The notes under the pieces are model-generated. The model was not told the origin of the DNA, ran no database searches, and worked only from the letters and a program-made list of their open reading frames with translations. Shown here in pieces: positions 36,601 to 45,396 of a stretch of DNA of 64,000 nucleotides. The stretch is from Cryptomeria japonica (Eukaryota > Streptophyta > Pinopsida > Cupressales > Cupressaceae): contig NC_081413.1 of NCBI RefSeq assembly GCF_030272615.1, forward strand, positions 163,401,080 through 163,465,079, read 5' to 3'. Numbering within the stretch: the first letter of the stretch is position 1; each line of letters begins with the position of its first letter. The translations under genes and the position numbers were made by a program.

Positions 36601-39600
36601 CGGCCAACAAGGCTAAACTCCAAGCTTAGCCTTGCATTGAGGAAATCGACAATGAGGGAGATAAAAAGGGTGCAAGAAACACTAATTGTCGCAGGTCTGA
36701 TAGACTAAAGAGCAAGTCCATGAAGAAAGGGAAGGAGGCCACGCATGCGTATGAGGATGATCCTAAGAAGGTGGAGGAGACGGAGGACGAGGAGGATGTG
36801 AACTACTCAGAGAAGACGGCCGATACCCACTCGAAGAGTACCTCGGAGCCCTTGGACCTAATGGAAGCTGCCCACTTGCCAAAGGATGAGCTCCTAGCTG
36901 AGAAGACCTGCCCTACCAAGGCGATGATACCTATGAAAAATGCAATGCTACTGCTGTGGACCTGGAGGCTTGGAAGGTGAAGGTGGTGGACTTGGAGAAA
37001 AAACAAGTGCATTTTTCCAGGTTTAGCTCCAAAGTCATGCATAGCTCAGCTACTGCTCTATGCCTGTTGTAGAAGGTGGTCTTGGGAAAAGATGCTGAAG
37101 ATGAAGGCAATTACAAAGATCTTTTCAAATACCTTATTAAGATTGGGGCAAACTGTTTGCCTAACCACCTTGGGGCTGCTCTTTTTATTAGTTTTAGTTT
37201 ACGTATTTTATACATGGATACTATTATGAACTCGTTTTACCATAAGGCTTAAATATGTTTTTGATAGTTTTTGGTTGGACTTTTGGATGCTATTAATGGC
37301 TTGTTAATGGATTGTTAATGCTGCCTTTGGGCTGTTTGTAAATAGAGAGAGCAACCTTCTTTTGCTGCTTTAGTTATCAAAAACATTATACTTTGCATAG
37401 ATCTCTTTTATAAATTGAAGTTTAAAGCTTAATAGGGTTTTCTTTTAATTTATCCACTAGTTGAGCCACACAATGTTATGGAAATGTTCAAGTCCCAATA
37501 AAATGGAGTCAGATTGATGATGGAAAAGATCCCATTAACAAAAGTACCCTTAAAGTCAGTCGTGTTTAAGAGGTGATATTTCGAGATTTTGTGGACTTCG
37601 TCAAACTTCCAATCATATTCTAAACATCATCATTGACAAAGAGGTGTGTATGGTTAAGTTTATCCGCTTTTTTCCAGCATCACAATTTCTTTAATCTGTT
37701 CATTATCTCTTCTTTCCCATAAGTCACATATCAGTGAAGGTGAAGGATGAGCCACTCAAGATTAAATGCAGGTTTCTCGACATTTTTCAATTACTTTCTA
37801 CAGAATACATAACCATTGCTTTGTAGCCTTACACTCACCTCTTCGTGTGAAGAACTTTCAGTTACCTAAATTTATTTTCCAGTAAAATACTTCAACACAA
37901 CAAAGGTTATCTAGATTCTTGACACAATTCCTTAATAAACAGCATGAAACTCTTTCTCACAAATTATAAGAGAATCACTAAATATCTAGCCTTTTATCTA
38001 AGGACTATTGCAAAACTTTGTGCAAAACATACTGACATTGCTAAACCAACATGCTAACTATTAAGCATAGTGCCATCCAGTCAAACAAAAATAAAATTTG
38101 ACAAAAGTAATAGTTTAATGAAAATTTGTTACCCTACATAATAACTTGATGCCAAAAATACACAGAAGAGATACCACCTTTTGCTCGATACGGTGTAAAT
38201 CTTTCACAGAATTAAGTGGCTTCTTGTCACCATCCTCTCTACAATCTGAGCAAAAGAAATGATCCATCTTTTTAACTTGTTCTGCAGTTAGATTCATACA
38301 TGGAGGATGGAACCTGCAAGTACACAGGCAAAGTCACAAAACAAATTTCAAGAAAGAAAAAATAAGAGCTTCCAGTAACTTAGCCAGCACAATTAGTAAT
38401 GACAGACACTTAAACGGAGAATTTATTTTGAAAAACAAGAAATGCTAAACATATCAAAAATTTCTGCAGTAACTCATTTTGAGTATTTGAAATACACACG
38501 CACGTAGCTATTAGATGCAGTAAAACCCAGTATTGAACAGGATGATGCTATTAAGTTTGATGGACACACTCATAAAACTATCAGATGCAGTGAAACTCAG
38601 TGTGAACAAGATTGTACGACTTAGTTTGATGGGACACACTCATAACTATCGGATGGAGAGAAACCCAATGTTGAACAAGGTGATACAATTTAGTGTGATG
38701 ATCTATTGGGTCTTAGAGAATCCTCCTACAAGAACTATACAAGCATTCATGGAAGAGATGCAGATCCAAAAGAAAACTGAACATGTTTTAGTCCAACAGT
38801 CAATAGTTACCCCAGGAAATTATTTAATCACTATATTTTCAATTTTGTTAAGGGTATTCATTTTACGCAAACCGATGGAGGCAAACGTAAGGTGAAGGGT
38901 ATCTCCAGTGCTAATTATGAAAGCCCGGTGAACTAAAACCCATATTTCATGACAATATACTAAAAGTTTCAAACTTGCAACAAAAAATTTAATCATAAAA
39001 GTTGAATAAAGAATATTATATGGAAGGTTACCCCACTTCAACTTAAAGAATATTTAAAAGAACAAAAATTCAAAAAACACCAAATGCCCTCAGTACTAGG
39101 AGTCAAATTAAATGTTAGCAGATGAGGAGAGCCAATATTTCAATGGTGCAGCTATAATAGCTATAGTGAAAAACCTCCATTGCTATACTTAGAATAAATG
39201 ACAAATAGATTCCATCTACATCTAGTTAAGGAGGTCTCCTTATTGCATATCAAATTAGTTTCAATTTCTGATATTGTATCAGAGGCCTCTGAAAATTTTG
39301 GATTGTGTAGGTTATATGTGAACAATATAGGCATCGGGAGTTGCAGAAGGTTCTTTAATCATGTCAGACAGTTTACTGAGCAACAGTTTCCTGCTGGTAT
39401 TTGCATGTAGAGCTTTTGGTGTATGCGTAGTAGGCTGCATGGGTGTGCAATAGCAGAAGGATTTGTTACACTCGAGGAGTGGAGTGGGCTGCTAAGCAGA
39501 CTTCCGTAGCAGCAAATGTGCTTTAAAAATAAATAAAAATCTACCAGCGCTGTGCTAGTTGGGGTGTGATGCACCAGCATTTCAGTGGCAACATGGCCAT

Positions 39601-42600
39601 TAAAAAGGCATAAATAATGTCATGATCTTCATAAAACGCATAAAGAAGGTTTTATGTTCCTGAACATGAAGAGCGTTTGAAGACAGCAATAAATCTTTAG
39701 AAAAAGAGGATGTTCAAAGTCCCTTTGGTTTACATGTTTACTGTTAGACATTTTTTTAGCACACCAGAGTGAGTTTACTTGATGTGACTTCTTTATATTT
39801 GTATTTTGAAGTATAAAAGATATTAAGTCAAGGTTAATTTTATGATAAAAAAATGAATATCATTATTTTGTGGTGTATTTGTGGAGTTTAATTTACAAGC
39901 TTCAGATTTGTGTTAGGCTATTTATTGGCTTGGTTTTTTTATATTTTTTCTTTGAAAGTTGTTAATATTTAATTATGACTTTATATGAGCATCATATGGT
40001 GTCAGAAAAAATCAAATGGAACAAACTATGCAACCTGGAAAGCAGAGAAAATATTAATTTTATTAATGGAAAAATTATTGAACCTTGCAACACAAGAGAG
40101 ACCGAATGATTCTGATTAACTTGTTAAATAGGAACCTAAGGATGTGAATATCCATGCAACTATTTTATGACAAACTGACGTTGGAACCAGGCCATATGTT
40201 CAAAGTCTTAAAAATAAAAATAAAATTTGGGAGTATTAATAGAAAATATATGAAAGGACAAGCAAAACAAGAATCATGGATCTCAAAAGATAATTGACTC
40301 ATCTAAAAGGAGATAAAATGCATGATCACATTGTCAAATCAATGAGTGATATAACATAGTATATAGAGGCAGGCTACTAATAGATACACTCAACAAAATG
40401 GAGTGACTAGAAAAAAATAGAACTTTGGTTCAAATGGTTGGGTTTATGATTCACTCAATAGAACTTTGGTGGAAATGGCTGGGCGTATAATTCAATCAAA
40501 GAGTTTGCAATTATTTGTTTGGAAAATAGTAGTAACACACAAGCACATATTATAAAAAGATCTCCTACAATATGCCTAGATAATCACTTCTAAGGAAGTA
40601 TGGAGTGCAAGGAAAGGTGATGTTAAATACTTTTAACATGTTTGAATGTGAAGCCTATGACCATGTAGCAAATGACGTCAGAATTAGGTAGTTCAATGGA
40701 AAAGATATCAAATGCATTTTTGTTGGGTGCAATGATAAAAAGAAAGGATATAGTTTATAAAATCCACTTGATATGCATGAGTTCATTAGCTGTGAAATTT
40801 AATGAATGGATTCAAGAAAACAATTCTTGTCCTCACCAAATTTCCATTGATGCTATAAAACACATTTGAGAGTCCAAGGGATAATCCTAGAGATGATGAA
40901 GAAAGTCCTCCAAAAAAATTGAAAAGCCTTGAAGAAACTTATCTTAATTATGGATTAATGACCAATGTTCTGAAGTCCAATAATCCTCAAACATATGAGG
41001 AATCTCAAGGACACCCATAATAGAAAGATGCAATCTAGGATGAGTACAACTCCTCAATTAAGAGCCAAACTTGGGAAATGATAGAGTTGCCTAAAGAAAA
41101 AAAAGTTGCTAGCAACAATTGAGTCTACAAGACTAATTTTCAGTCTGATGGGAGTATCGAAAAAACATAAGGGAAAGCTAGTAGCTAAGGGTCATTGAAT
41201 TTGGTAAAACAAAATATTTCTAATTGCTAAAATCAATAGAATTGGAAGTCTTAGCAATTGTAGCGCACTATATCTGTAAAAGTTGTCAAATGGATATTAA
41301 ATATATTTTTATTAATGGTGAGATTCTAAAGGAAATCTACATGAACAAGCAAAAACATTTATGAAAAGAATACAAAATCACATGGTGTGCAAGTTAAAAG
41401 ATTATTTTATGGACTAAAGCAAGCTCCAATGGCAAGTATACAAAAATTGCTAAGTTACCGGTTTGGGTTCGGATTCAAGTACGGATTCGCGGGTTCAGCA
41501 ATTTTTTTTTTCTTGGCTATGGGTACGGGTTCGTCCGTACATATATACATATATTAATTATAAATTTATATATATACACATATATTATATATATTTTCAA
41601 TATATACAATCCATACAAAAATAATTTTTTATTGTTTTTTGACCCATGGGCCCCGTTTTTGGGAACCCACGGGCCTGGGTTCACCCGGGTCCTCCTGGAT
41701 TCACCCGGGTCCTCCTGGGTTCGACCTGGGTTCCACCCGGGTCCTTCCCAGGTGGTCGAGTTCCCTGTGGCTCGTGCGTCGCAGGACCCACAGGGAACCC
41801 GGCCACCTGGGAAGGACCCAGGTCGAACCCGGGCCGGACCAGGACTGGGCACGAACCAAGACCCGAACCCAAGCCAAAACCACAAGAACCGGTAACTTAG
41901 AAAAATTCATGATTAACTTAAAATTTGAGGGTTTTGAAAATAGCGTTCATGATCCTAATTTATATGTATAAGATTCAAAGGTGGAGGAGTTATAATTATT
42001 ACACTTATACGAATGACATACTATCACAAGAGAAAATGAGCAATATCATTCACATAAACTTAAAGAACATGTTTGAAATGATATATTTAGGTTTTTTTCA
42101 TTACTTTCTTGATTTTTAGATATTGCCAAAATAAGATGGCATTTTTCTACCACAAACTAAGTATTCTAAAGACTTGTTGGTCAAATTCAAGATGGAGGAC
42201 CCTACAAGTTTCACAACTCCAATATCCACAAGAACAAAATTGACCAGAAACATGGATGGTGGTGATGCTTATATATTTGACTCATAGAGAACCAAATATC
42301 TCTTATGCAATCAAAATTGTCAATAGACTTACGATTTCTCTCAAGGTTCCAAATAAAAAAGTTGCAAAGACGATATTGATGCATATTCATGGTACGTTGT
42401 ATATGGGCACCAGCTATTCATCTTTTGAAATTTGGCATTTAGTGGATATTCTGATGTATAATGGACAGGTTATGTAGATGACAAGAAATACACTGCCGGA
42501 TATGTTTTTTCATTTGATTCAAAGAAAAAAATTTTGGCAACAAGAAGCAGAAAACTATTGTGTTCTCCACCACAAGGGCAAAATATAGCTACTAATAAAG

Positions 42601-45087
42601 CAGCCAAAGAGATCAAATGGTTGGCATTTAATCTCTCTCAGTTACAGCAGCCTCTTACGGGGACTACTTTATTCTATTGTAACAATCAGAGAACCAGTCA
42701 GCTTGTTAAAAATCTAATGTTCATCATTATATCAGACAACTTATGCAACAATAGGTGCTTCAACTTGAATAATATAAGATTAAAGCTCAACTGACAGATA
42801 TCTTCACTAAGATCTTAAATGAGGCCATGCTTATTTATCTTAGAGGTATTTTAGATTTCAGCGAGCTCATATCAACTTTTTAAGGCTGTCATTAAAGAGA
42901 TCGTTGTGAATGTCAATCACCATGTACTTGGAAAGCCTCCGTTACTTTAATTGGAGCACGTGGACAATCTGCATCTGTATAAGAAAATACAATATTGTAA
43001 ATCTAACCTAATTCCATTTTCTTATTCATCAATCACCCAACTTAACGGCATCCAAGAAAATCCGAAAAACTAGAGATTTCAACATAAAGGAAAACTTTAA
43101 CAGACCCTAAAGGCAAAAAAGATAGCTTAAAAAAGTAATTTTGCACGATACTCGCACTCACAGGTTTAGTAACACTAATTTTACTTTAACTTCAAACAGT
43201 ATCATCTATTTGCCTTAAATCAGTTGATGATTTAACTACATTTAATTGCATATTACTAGCAATTCTTAGTTTGAAGGATAATAAAAGGAAAATTTATATT
43301 TCTTTTCAATACAGATAGGTGAGGCAATATCAATACAGTAAAATAGCCTGTGTTTAGTAGTAACTGCCACAGTTAGAGACGACTCTACAATTCAGTCGGA
43401 GCAGTGAAGAATTTCAAAATTGCCCAAACCTTGACCTATGAGCATTGTATACCCAAGTTCTTATATCAAGACGGTAGCTATATATACTACCATTTAGATG
43501 TTGAACTTGTTCAAATGAATTCCCTTAAAAGCATATTTACTTGGAAAAGAGAAAATAGTTTGATTTATATGGTGAACATGAAATTTAAAAATATTTTATT
43601 ACTACTGATGACCGTATAACAGCAAGGCATATTTTCTCTAAACTGAAATGTAAAATCGCTGAAAGTACACTTGTTTTTATCTTATTTGGAACAAGTTGAC
43701 ACAGACTGTGAAACGAGAATATTTATTGAAAGAAATACAGCTGGACTATAATTGACCTATTAAGCCATTATTACTAACTGCCTTCAGAATTTCAAGCATA
43801 AAAATAATAGCAAACTAAAGCAGCTATCGCAAAGCCAGACGCATACGATAAAGCTAATTGATAACTGCATGTGAGAGGATGGTATGTTAGGTGTCAGTTG
43901 TACAAAAGTTTCCACAGTTGTAGAATGATTAAAAACCTCCATACTGAAAACAGTCAGCAATGACTAACAGCTTATAAACTTCACTTCATGAACAAACGTA
44001 CTTAAAATACATTTTATGTCAAAAGACTTAAAAATATGCTGTGTGAAATGCTTGAGAAACTTGACAGCTAAACAAGAGATTCTGCCATTAACACACTAAT
44101 AGCGTGACGTTGTTTGGCTACTTGTGCTCCCCTGGAGGATTTTCGAAGTACACGTTATGCAGCATATTTACGAAAGTTCGCACCGTAACAGTGTCAGACG
44201 AACGTCGCAGCTACCAATGGTTTTCTAAGCATAGTGAACACGGTAAATGCACGCGAAAACTGTGTCCAGTACTAACGCCGAACATATGGAAACAGACACT
44301 TGACGCTTTAACTGGTCTTCGATATGGAGTTTTATCAAGAGGAATAAAAATTAGGCAACAAAATATCAGCATTTACAAAAAGAACTGACCAATCCTTGCA
44401 TTCTTCGCACTGTGCCATCAAGACATCCGGGTTATATGGCAATTCGCATTTACAGTATCTGCACCAAAAGAATAGCCGCTCCGCATAAGATAATCACAAA
44501 GAAAGGACGAGGGTCAAGATCGAATTCAAGTAAAATATATATAGAGGAAACGTTAGCAACTCACACCGCCACCCTATCCGGCATAAACCCTCCGGTCGCA
44601 GCTTTGTATTCGAAGCGACAGAAATAATCTTGGGCGCCCACGCTATCAAGCTTGATGTAGCTTTTAAAGGTATGTACAGTACATTTGCCCTCAATTGTAT
44701 CGGCGCTCTGCTCGTCGAAATGATCGGAGAGAAAAACCTCCTTGGAGCCGTGAAACTGCCTTCGCCCTCCGATCGATTCCTCCGGGCGATAATACCACCG
44801 CACGCGTACGATGGCATGCTTCCGGCTATCTGATTCGATCTTTTCCACCTTCGCAATATATGGCGGCTTCCCGGGTTCTGGCGCTCGCATAATCACACAG
44901 TCTCCGGCTTCAAAGCCAAGGTAAAACTAAATACATGAGATCTGGTGTTCAAAGCGAACGAGCAGAAGATGCAAATTATTTACATACCTTTGACGACGCT
45001 GTTGGTGCCCTTGATCGTGTACGAATCCAAAACTTTTCTACTTGGCTTGGACTTCTTCATCCCGGCGCCGGATCGACCACTAGACAT
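15578..45087 (-). CDS. EBS/SHL: EBS/SHL-family BAH-PHD histone reader, five exons
   Basis: Joining 45087-44988, 44907-44565, 44458-44390, 38313-38178 and 15619-15578 gives 690 bases, 229 residues plus stop, close to Arabidopsis EBS and SHL. All junctions are GT/AG and keep phase. The BAH domain spans about residues 30-148 and includes [28 protein letters not shown] and LSDHFD. The aromatic residues Y50, W71 and Y73 align with the BAH cage known in this family to read H3K27me3. The PHD finger (about 149-195) has the C4HC3 set C150, C152, C165, C168, H173, C176, C192 and C195, and reads H3K4me2/3 in relatives. A basic tail follows. Known members repress flowering genes with chromatin-modifying partners in the nucleus. 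EBS and SHL cannot be separated here, because the N-terminus looks like EBS and the BAH core looks like SHL. The frame is intact and probably functional. Confidence 0.9.
15620..17099. other. Start of intron 4 region without recognised element
   Basis: This is intronic sequence next to exon 5. A plus-strand frame at 16572-16808 and an antisense frame of 109 codons overlap each other. Neither shows a domain, and both have the look of a decayed repeat. Confidence 0.45.
17100..20710 (+). mobile_element. hAT DNA transposon remnant 1
   Basis: The transposase pseudogene is flanked by non-coding ends that contain CACCGAGTC (17138-17146) and, near 20690, GCCGAGTCC. These may be relics of terminal repeats, but exact boundaries and the 8 bp target duplication could not be fixed. 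Confidence 0.5.
17780..20545 (+). pseudogene. Decayed hAT transposase (BED / DUF659 / hAT dimerisation type)
   Basis: The reading is collinear with plant hAT transposases. An N-terminal zinc-finger region has [18 protein letters not shown] and [17 protein letters not shown] (from 17853). A DUF659-like middle carries [18 protein letters not shown], and a segment near 19000 carries [18 protein letters not shown]. The C-terminal dimerisation region from 19974 has [19 protein letters not shown] followed by [11 protein letters not shown], where the family usually has CERNW. Introns with GT/AG ends are still visible (about 18543-18660, 19280-19387 and near 19790-19913). Frameshifts and stops occur near 18000, 18413 and 19927, so no active enzyme is made. 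It lies in intron 4, antisense to the host gene. Confidence 0.8.
20936..21720 (-). repeat. 3' LTR of a decayed Gypsy element
   Basis: This sequence is a direct repeat of 23423-24198. Shared blocks include AACTCTCTA..ATGAGGATCTA, GTCATTATGGAA, GTGACAAGCAATG/ATATGA and GATGATCCTTAT. The interior encodes gag on the minus strand, so this copy is the 3' LTR. The copies differ strongly, with many small indels. Confidence 0.65.
22860..23150 (-). pseudogene. Gypsy gag fragment
   Basis: The minus-strand reading gives [51 protein letters not shown], the pattern of plant Gypsy gag (Retrotrans_gag: F-G..W, ..YF, ..W W). A stop follows the WEED motif and the rest is decayed. Confidence 0.65.
23423..24198 (-). 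repeat. 5' LTR of the decayed Gypsy element
   Basis: On the plus strand this copy begins TGTTAAAACCC and ends near ATATGACA. It pairs with 20936-21720 and lies upstream of the minus-strand gag. Confidence 0.65.
24834..25180 (+). repeat. Three tandem repeats of ~117 bp
   Basis: Units start at 24834, 24951 and 25067. Each runs TTGCTTTTTC, GATGC/TGAACCTAGGG, CTTGCACCACT, GACC..CTTCGACC, AAGTTTTGACC, AAGCTAA. They lie inside the long LTR-like block. Confidence 0.85.
25450..26620 (+). repeat. Irregular array of TCCGCC-centred motifs
   Basis: By eye about twenty copies of AA(G/C)TCCGCC(C/A/T) and about a dozen one-base variants (CTCTGCC, GTCTGCC, CTTCGCC, GTCCACC) occur in 1.2 kb. They are separated by 20-60 bp of partly similar A/G-rich text such as CCCTAGCA, GATGGAGAGG and ATGTTGGAGATG. 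The spacing is not constant and no reading frame is kept. All copies point the same way. The array reads as a microsatellite-like or rolling repeat that has spread and diverged. Confidence 0.8.
26671..26855 (+). repeat. Three tandem repeats of 62 bp
   Basis: Units start at 26671, 26733 and 26795. Each contains TTCGAACTTA, CCAAA(A/T)T..GAAA and (A)GAATATTGGAAGATT. They lie in the same LTR-like block. Confidence 0.85.
28115..28145 (+). promoter_or_regulatory. TATA-like element of the long LTR
   Basis: AACTATATAAGGC lies about 700 bp before the presumed LTR end, in an otherwise CT-rich context. It is a plausible core promoter of the retroelement. Confidence 0.4.
28835..32104. other. Intron 4 interior, nothing assigned
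   Basis: This 3.3 kb of AT-rich sequence has no recognised element. A plus-strand frame at 30310-30597 contains VDFRKAF, which recalls the reverse transcriptase motif of LINEs, but no neighbouring motif supports it. Confidence 0.45.
32105..32412. repeat. Diverged direct duplication, ~170 bp unit
   Basis: Copies start at about 32105 and 32275. Both read (A/G)AGTGCCCA..AATGGAAAAA, AATATGATGT(C/T)ATTGT, AAATTGTTG and CAAG..(C/G)TCTA.AAGA in order. Confidence 0.6.
33447..35650 (+). pseudogene. Decayed hAT transposase, second family
   Basis: Pieces in several frames are collinear with a second plant hAT type. Near 34270 comes [13 protein letters not shown], and near 34490 [12 protein letters not shown]. 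Near 34560-34640 are [11 protein letters not shown] and FAKKEFLKP, then [21 protein letters not shown] and DIFWSDMK. Near 35360-35620 are [33 protein letters not shown] and [19 protein letters not shown]. Numerous stops and frameshifts break it. An opening frame at 33447-33669 may be the N-terminus. It is antisense to the host gene within intron 4 and clearly a different family from the copy at 17.8 kb. Confidence 0.75.
35815..37060 (+). pseudogene. Decayed ORF of an uncharacterised repetitive plant family
   Basis: Plus-strand pieces read [20 protein letters not shown], then [15 protein letters not shown], then (about 36090) [20 protein letters not shown] with LLNQFHH. A highly acidic tail follows (36720-36980: [18 protein letters not shown]). 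From memory this layout matches hypothetical proteins that are repeated in plant genomes and sit in transposons. Their function is not known to me. Stops and shifts break the frame several times. Confidence 0.45.
37061..38177. other. Intron 4 sequence next to exon 4
   Basis: No element or gene was recognised. A short L/F-rich run near 37170-37330 continues the preceding repeat. Confidence 0.45.
38178..38313 (-). CDS. EBS/SHL: Exon 4 of the BAH-PHD reader gene
   Basis: This 136-base exon lies between a CTTGCAG acceptor and a GTGGTA donor. It completes W171 and supplies the second half of the PHD finger: [16 protein letters not shown] (ligands H173, C176, C192, C195), then the linker ending RIEQK. 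It ends in phase 0. Confidence 0.92.
38508..38710. repeat. Three tandem repeats of 68-70 bp
   Basis: Units start at 38508, 38578 and 38646. Each has CTAT(T/C).GATG..G, AA(C)CCAGT/CTCAGT.TTGAACA, then TTAGTTTGATGG..ACACTCATAA. They lie in intron 3 about 200 bp upstream of exon 4 on the minus strand. Confidence 0.8.
41450..41900. mobile_element. Non-autonomous hAT-type element (MITE) nested in the Copia RT
   Basis: The 451 bp insert has perfect 14 bp terminal inverted repeats, CTAAGTTACCGGTT at the left and its complement at the right, with GGGTTCGG-like text further in at both ends. An AT-only stretch (41530-41620) is followed by a strongly GC-rich half. No transposase is encoded, so it must be moved in trans. 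Removing it restores the collinearity of the Copia reverse transcriptase text on both sides. Confidence 0.85.
41731..41820. repeat. GC-rich internal hairpin of the nested element
   Basis: GGTCCTTCCCAGGTGG and, further in, GAGTTCCCTGTGG are mirrored by CCACAGGGAAC and CCACCTGGGAAGGACC around a short CTCGTGCGTCGCAGGA-type loop. The pairing extends outward through CCCGGGT/ACCCGGG-like text. Confidence 0.8.
42891..44389. other. Intron 3 sequence between the Copia remnant and exon 3
   Basis: No element was recognised. Base composition becomes richer in CpG from about 44090, which marks the approach to the gene's 5' end. Confidence 0.5.
44390..44458 (-). CDS. EBS/SHL: Exon 3 of the BAH-PHD reader gene
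   Basis: This 69-base exon lies between a GGTGCAG acceptor and a GTCAGT donor. It encodes [20 protein letters not shown] followed by KDW, the first half of the PHD finger (C150, C152, C165, C168). Confidence 0.92.
44565..44907 (-). CDS. EBS/SHL: Exon 2 of the BAH-PHD reader gene
   Basis: This 343-base exon runs from a CTTTGAAG acceptor to a GTGAGT donor. It encodes almost the whole BAH domain (residues 34-148), with no stop and all family blocks in place. Confidence 0.95.
44988..45087 (-). CDS. EBS/SHL: Exon 1 of the BAH-PHD reader gene
   Basis: This 100-base exon has its ATG at 45087 and a GTATGT donor. It encodes a basic, serine-rich start ([18 protein letters not shown]) then [10 protein letters not shown], the usual family lead-in. 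A second in-frame ATG lies at residue 10. The first is preferred because the leader before it, AACCCTAAAAGC then TTTTTCACTGCGGG, looks like a plant 5' UTR. Confidence 0.9.
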
Positions 45088-45396
45088 CCCGCAGTGAAAA
45101 ATAGAAGCTTTTAGGGTTCCAACTGCAAACTATATTCGTCTCCTGCCTATAACAGAAATACACATAACTACGTGTCCGTCTCCTCCATCGTTGAGAGCTG
45201 GGCTAGTCTACGAATATCTGTCTGCGACGTTTGTATTTAATTATTCTACGGGCCGCCCGGAACGAGGCGACCGACAGACTATTTCAACCGTAAACTACCG
45301 CTAGATCACCACTTCGAAACTCGCTGCGAAAAGAGACGCCAAGCATTTATCGTTCCTCTATTTTCATTTTCTTCTCTCGATCAAGCCCTAAACGGA
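45088..45396. promoter_or_regulatory. Divergent promoter region
   Basis: 309 bases separate the two start codons. GC and CpG content is visibly higher than in the flanks (CGGGCCGCCCGGAACGAGGCG near 45250-45270). Each leader has a CCCTAA telobox-like motif: AACCCTAAAA on the minus side near 45115 and AAGCCCTAAACG on the plus side near 45383. A clear TATA box is not evident. Confidence 0.6.

Larger units (their letters stand above)
41442..41908. repeat. 8 bp target-site duplication flanking the nested element
   Basis: AAAAATTG (41442-41449) and AAAAATTC (41901-41908) match in seven of eight bases on either side of the inserted element. An eight-base duplication is the hallmark of hAT insertion. 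Confidence 0.75.
39990..42890 (+). mobile_element. Decayed Copia retrotransposon in intron 3
   Basis: A primer-site relic (ATGGTGTCAGA near 39998) is followed in Copia order by three parts. Gag comes first ([20 protein letters not shown], near 40030). Integrase follows near 40390 (YTQQNGV and [14 protein letters not shown]). Reverse transcriptase is near 41300-41430 ([11 protein letters not shown]-like text, LFYGLKQAP), and an RNase H/tail region follows near 42480-42870 ([35 protein letters not shown]). Stops and deletions are everywhere. It lies antisense to the BAH-PHD gene. LTRs were not delimited. Confidence 0.8.

Noticed and set aside
37640-37670. Alternative last exon of the BAH-PHD gene on the minus strand (short frame ending in TAA)
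   Set aside because: The reading lacks the basic family tail and a good acceptor. The exon at 15578-15619 fits phase, acceptor and tail.
41517-41971. Several overlapping P/G/R-rich frames of 60-122 codons on both strands
   Set aside because: They arise from the GC-rich inverted repeat of the nested hAT-type element and overlap each other in many frames.
44630-44892. Plus-strand frames of 65-67 codons
   Set aside because: They lie exactly opposite the BAH exon of the minus-strand gene, which has strong protein conservation.
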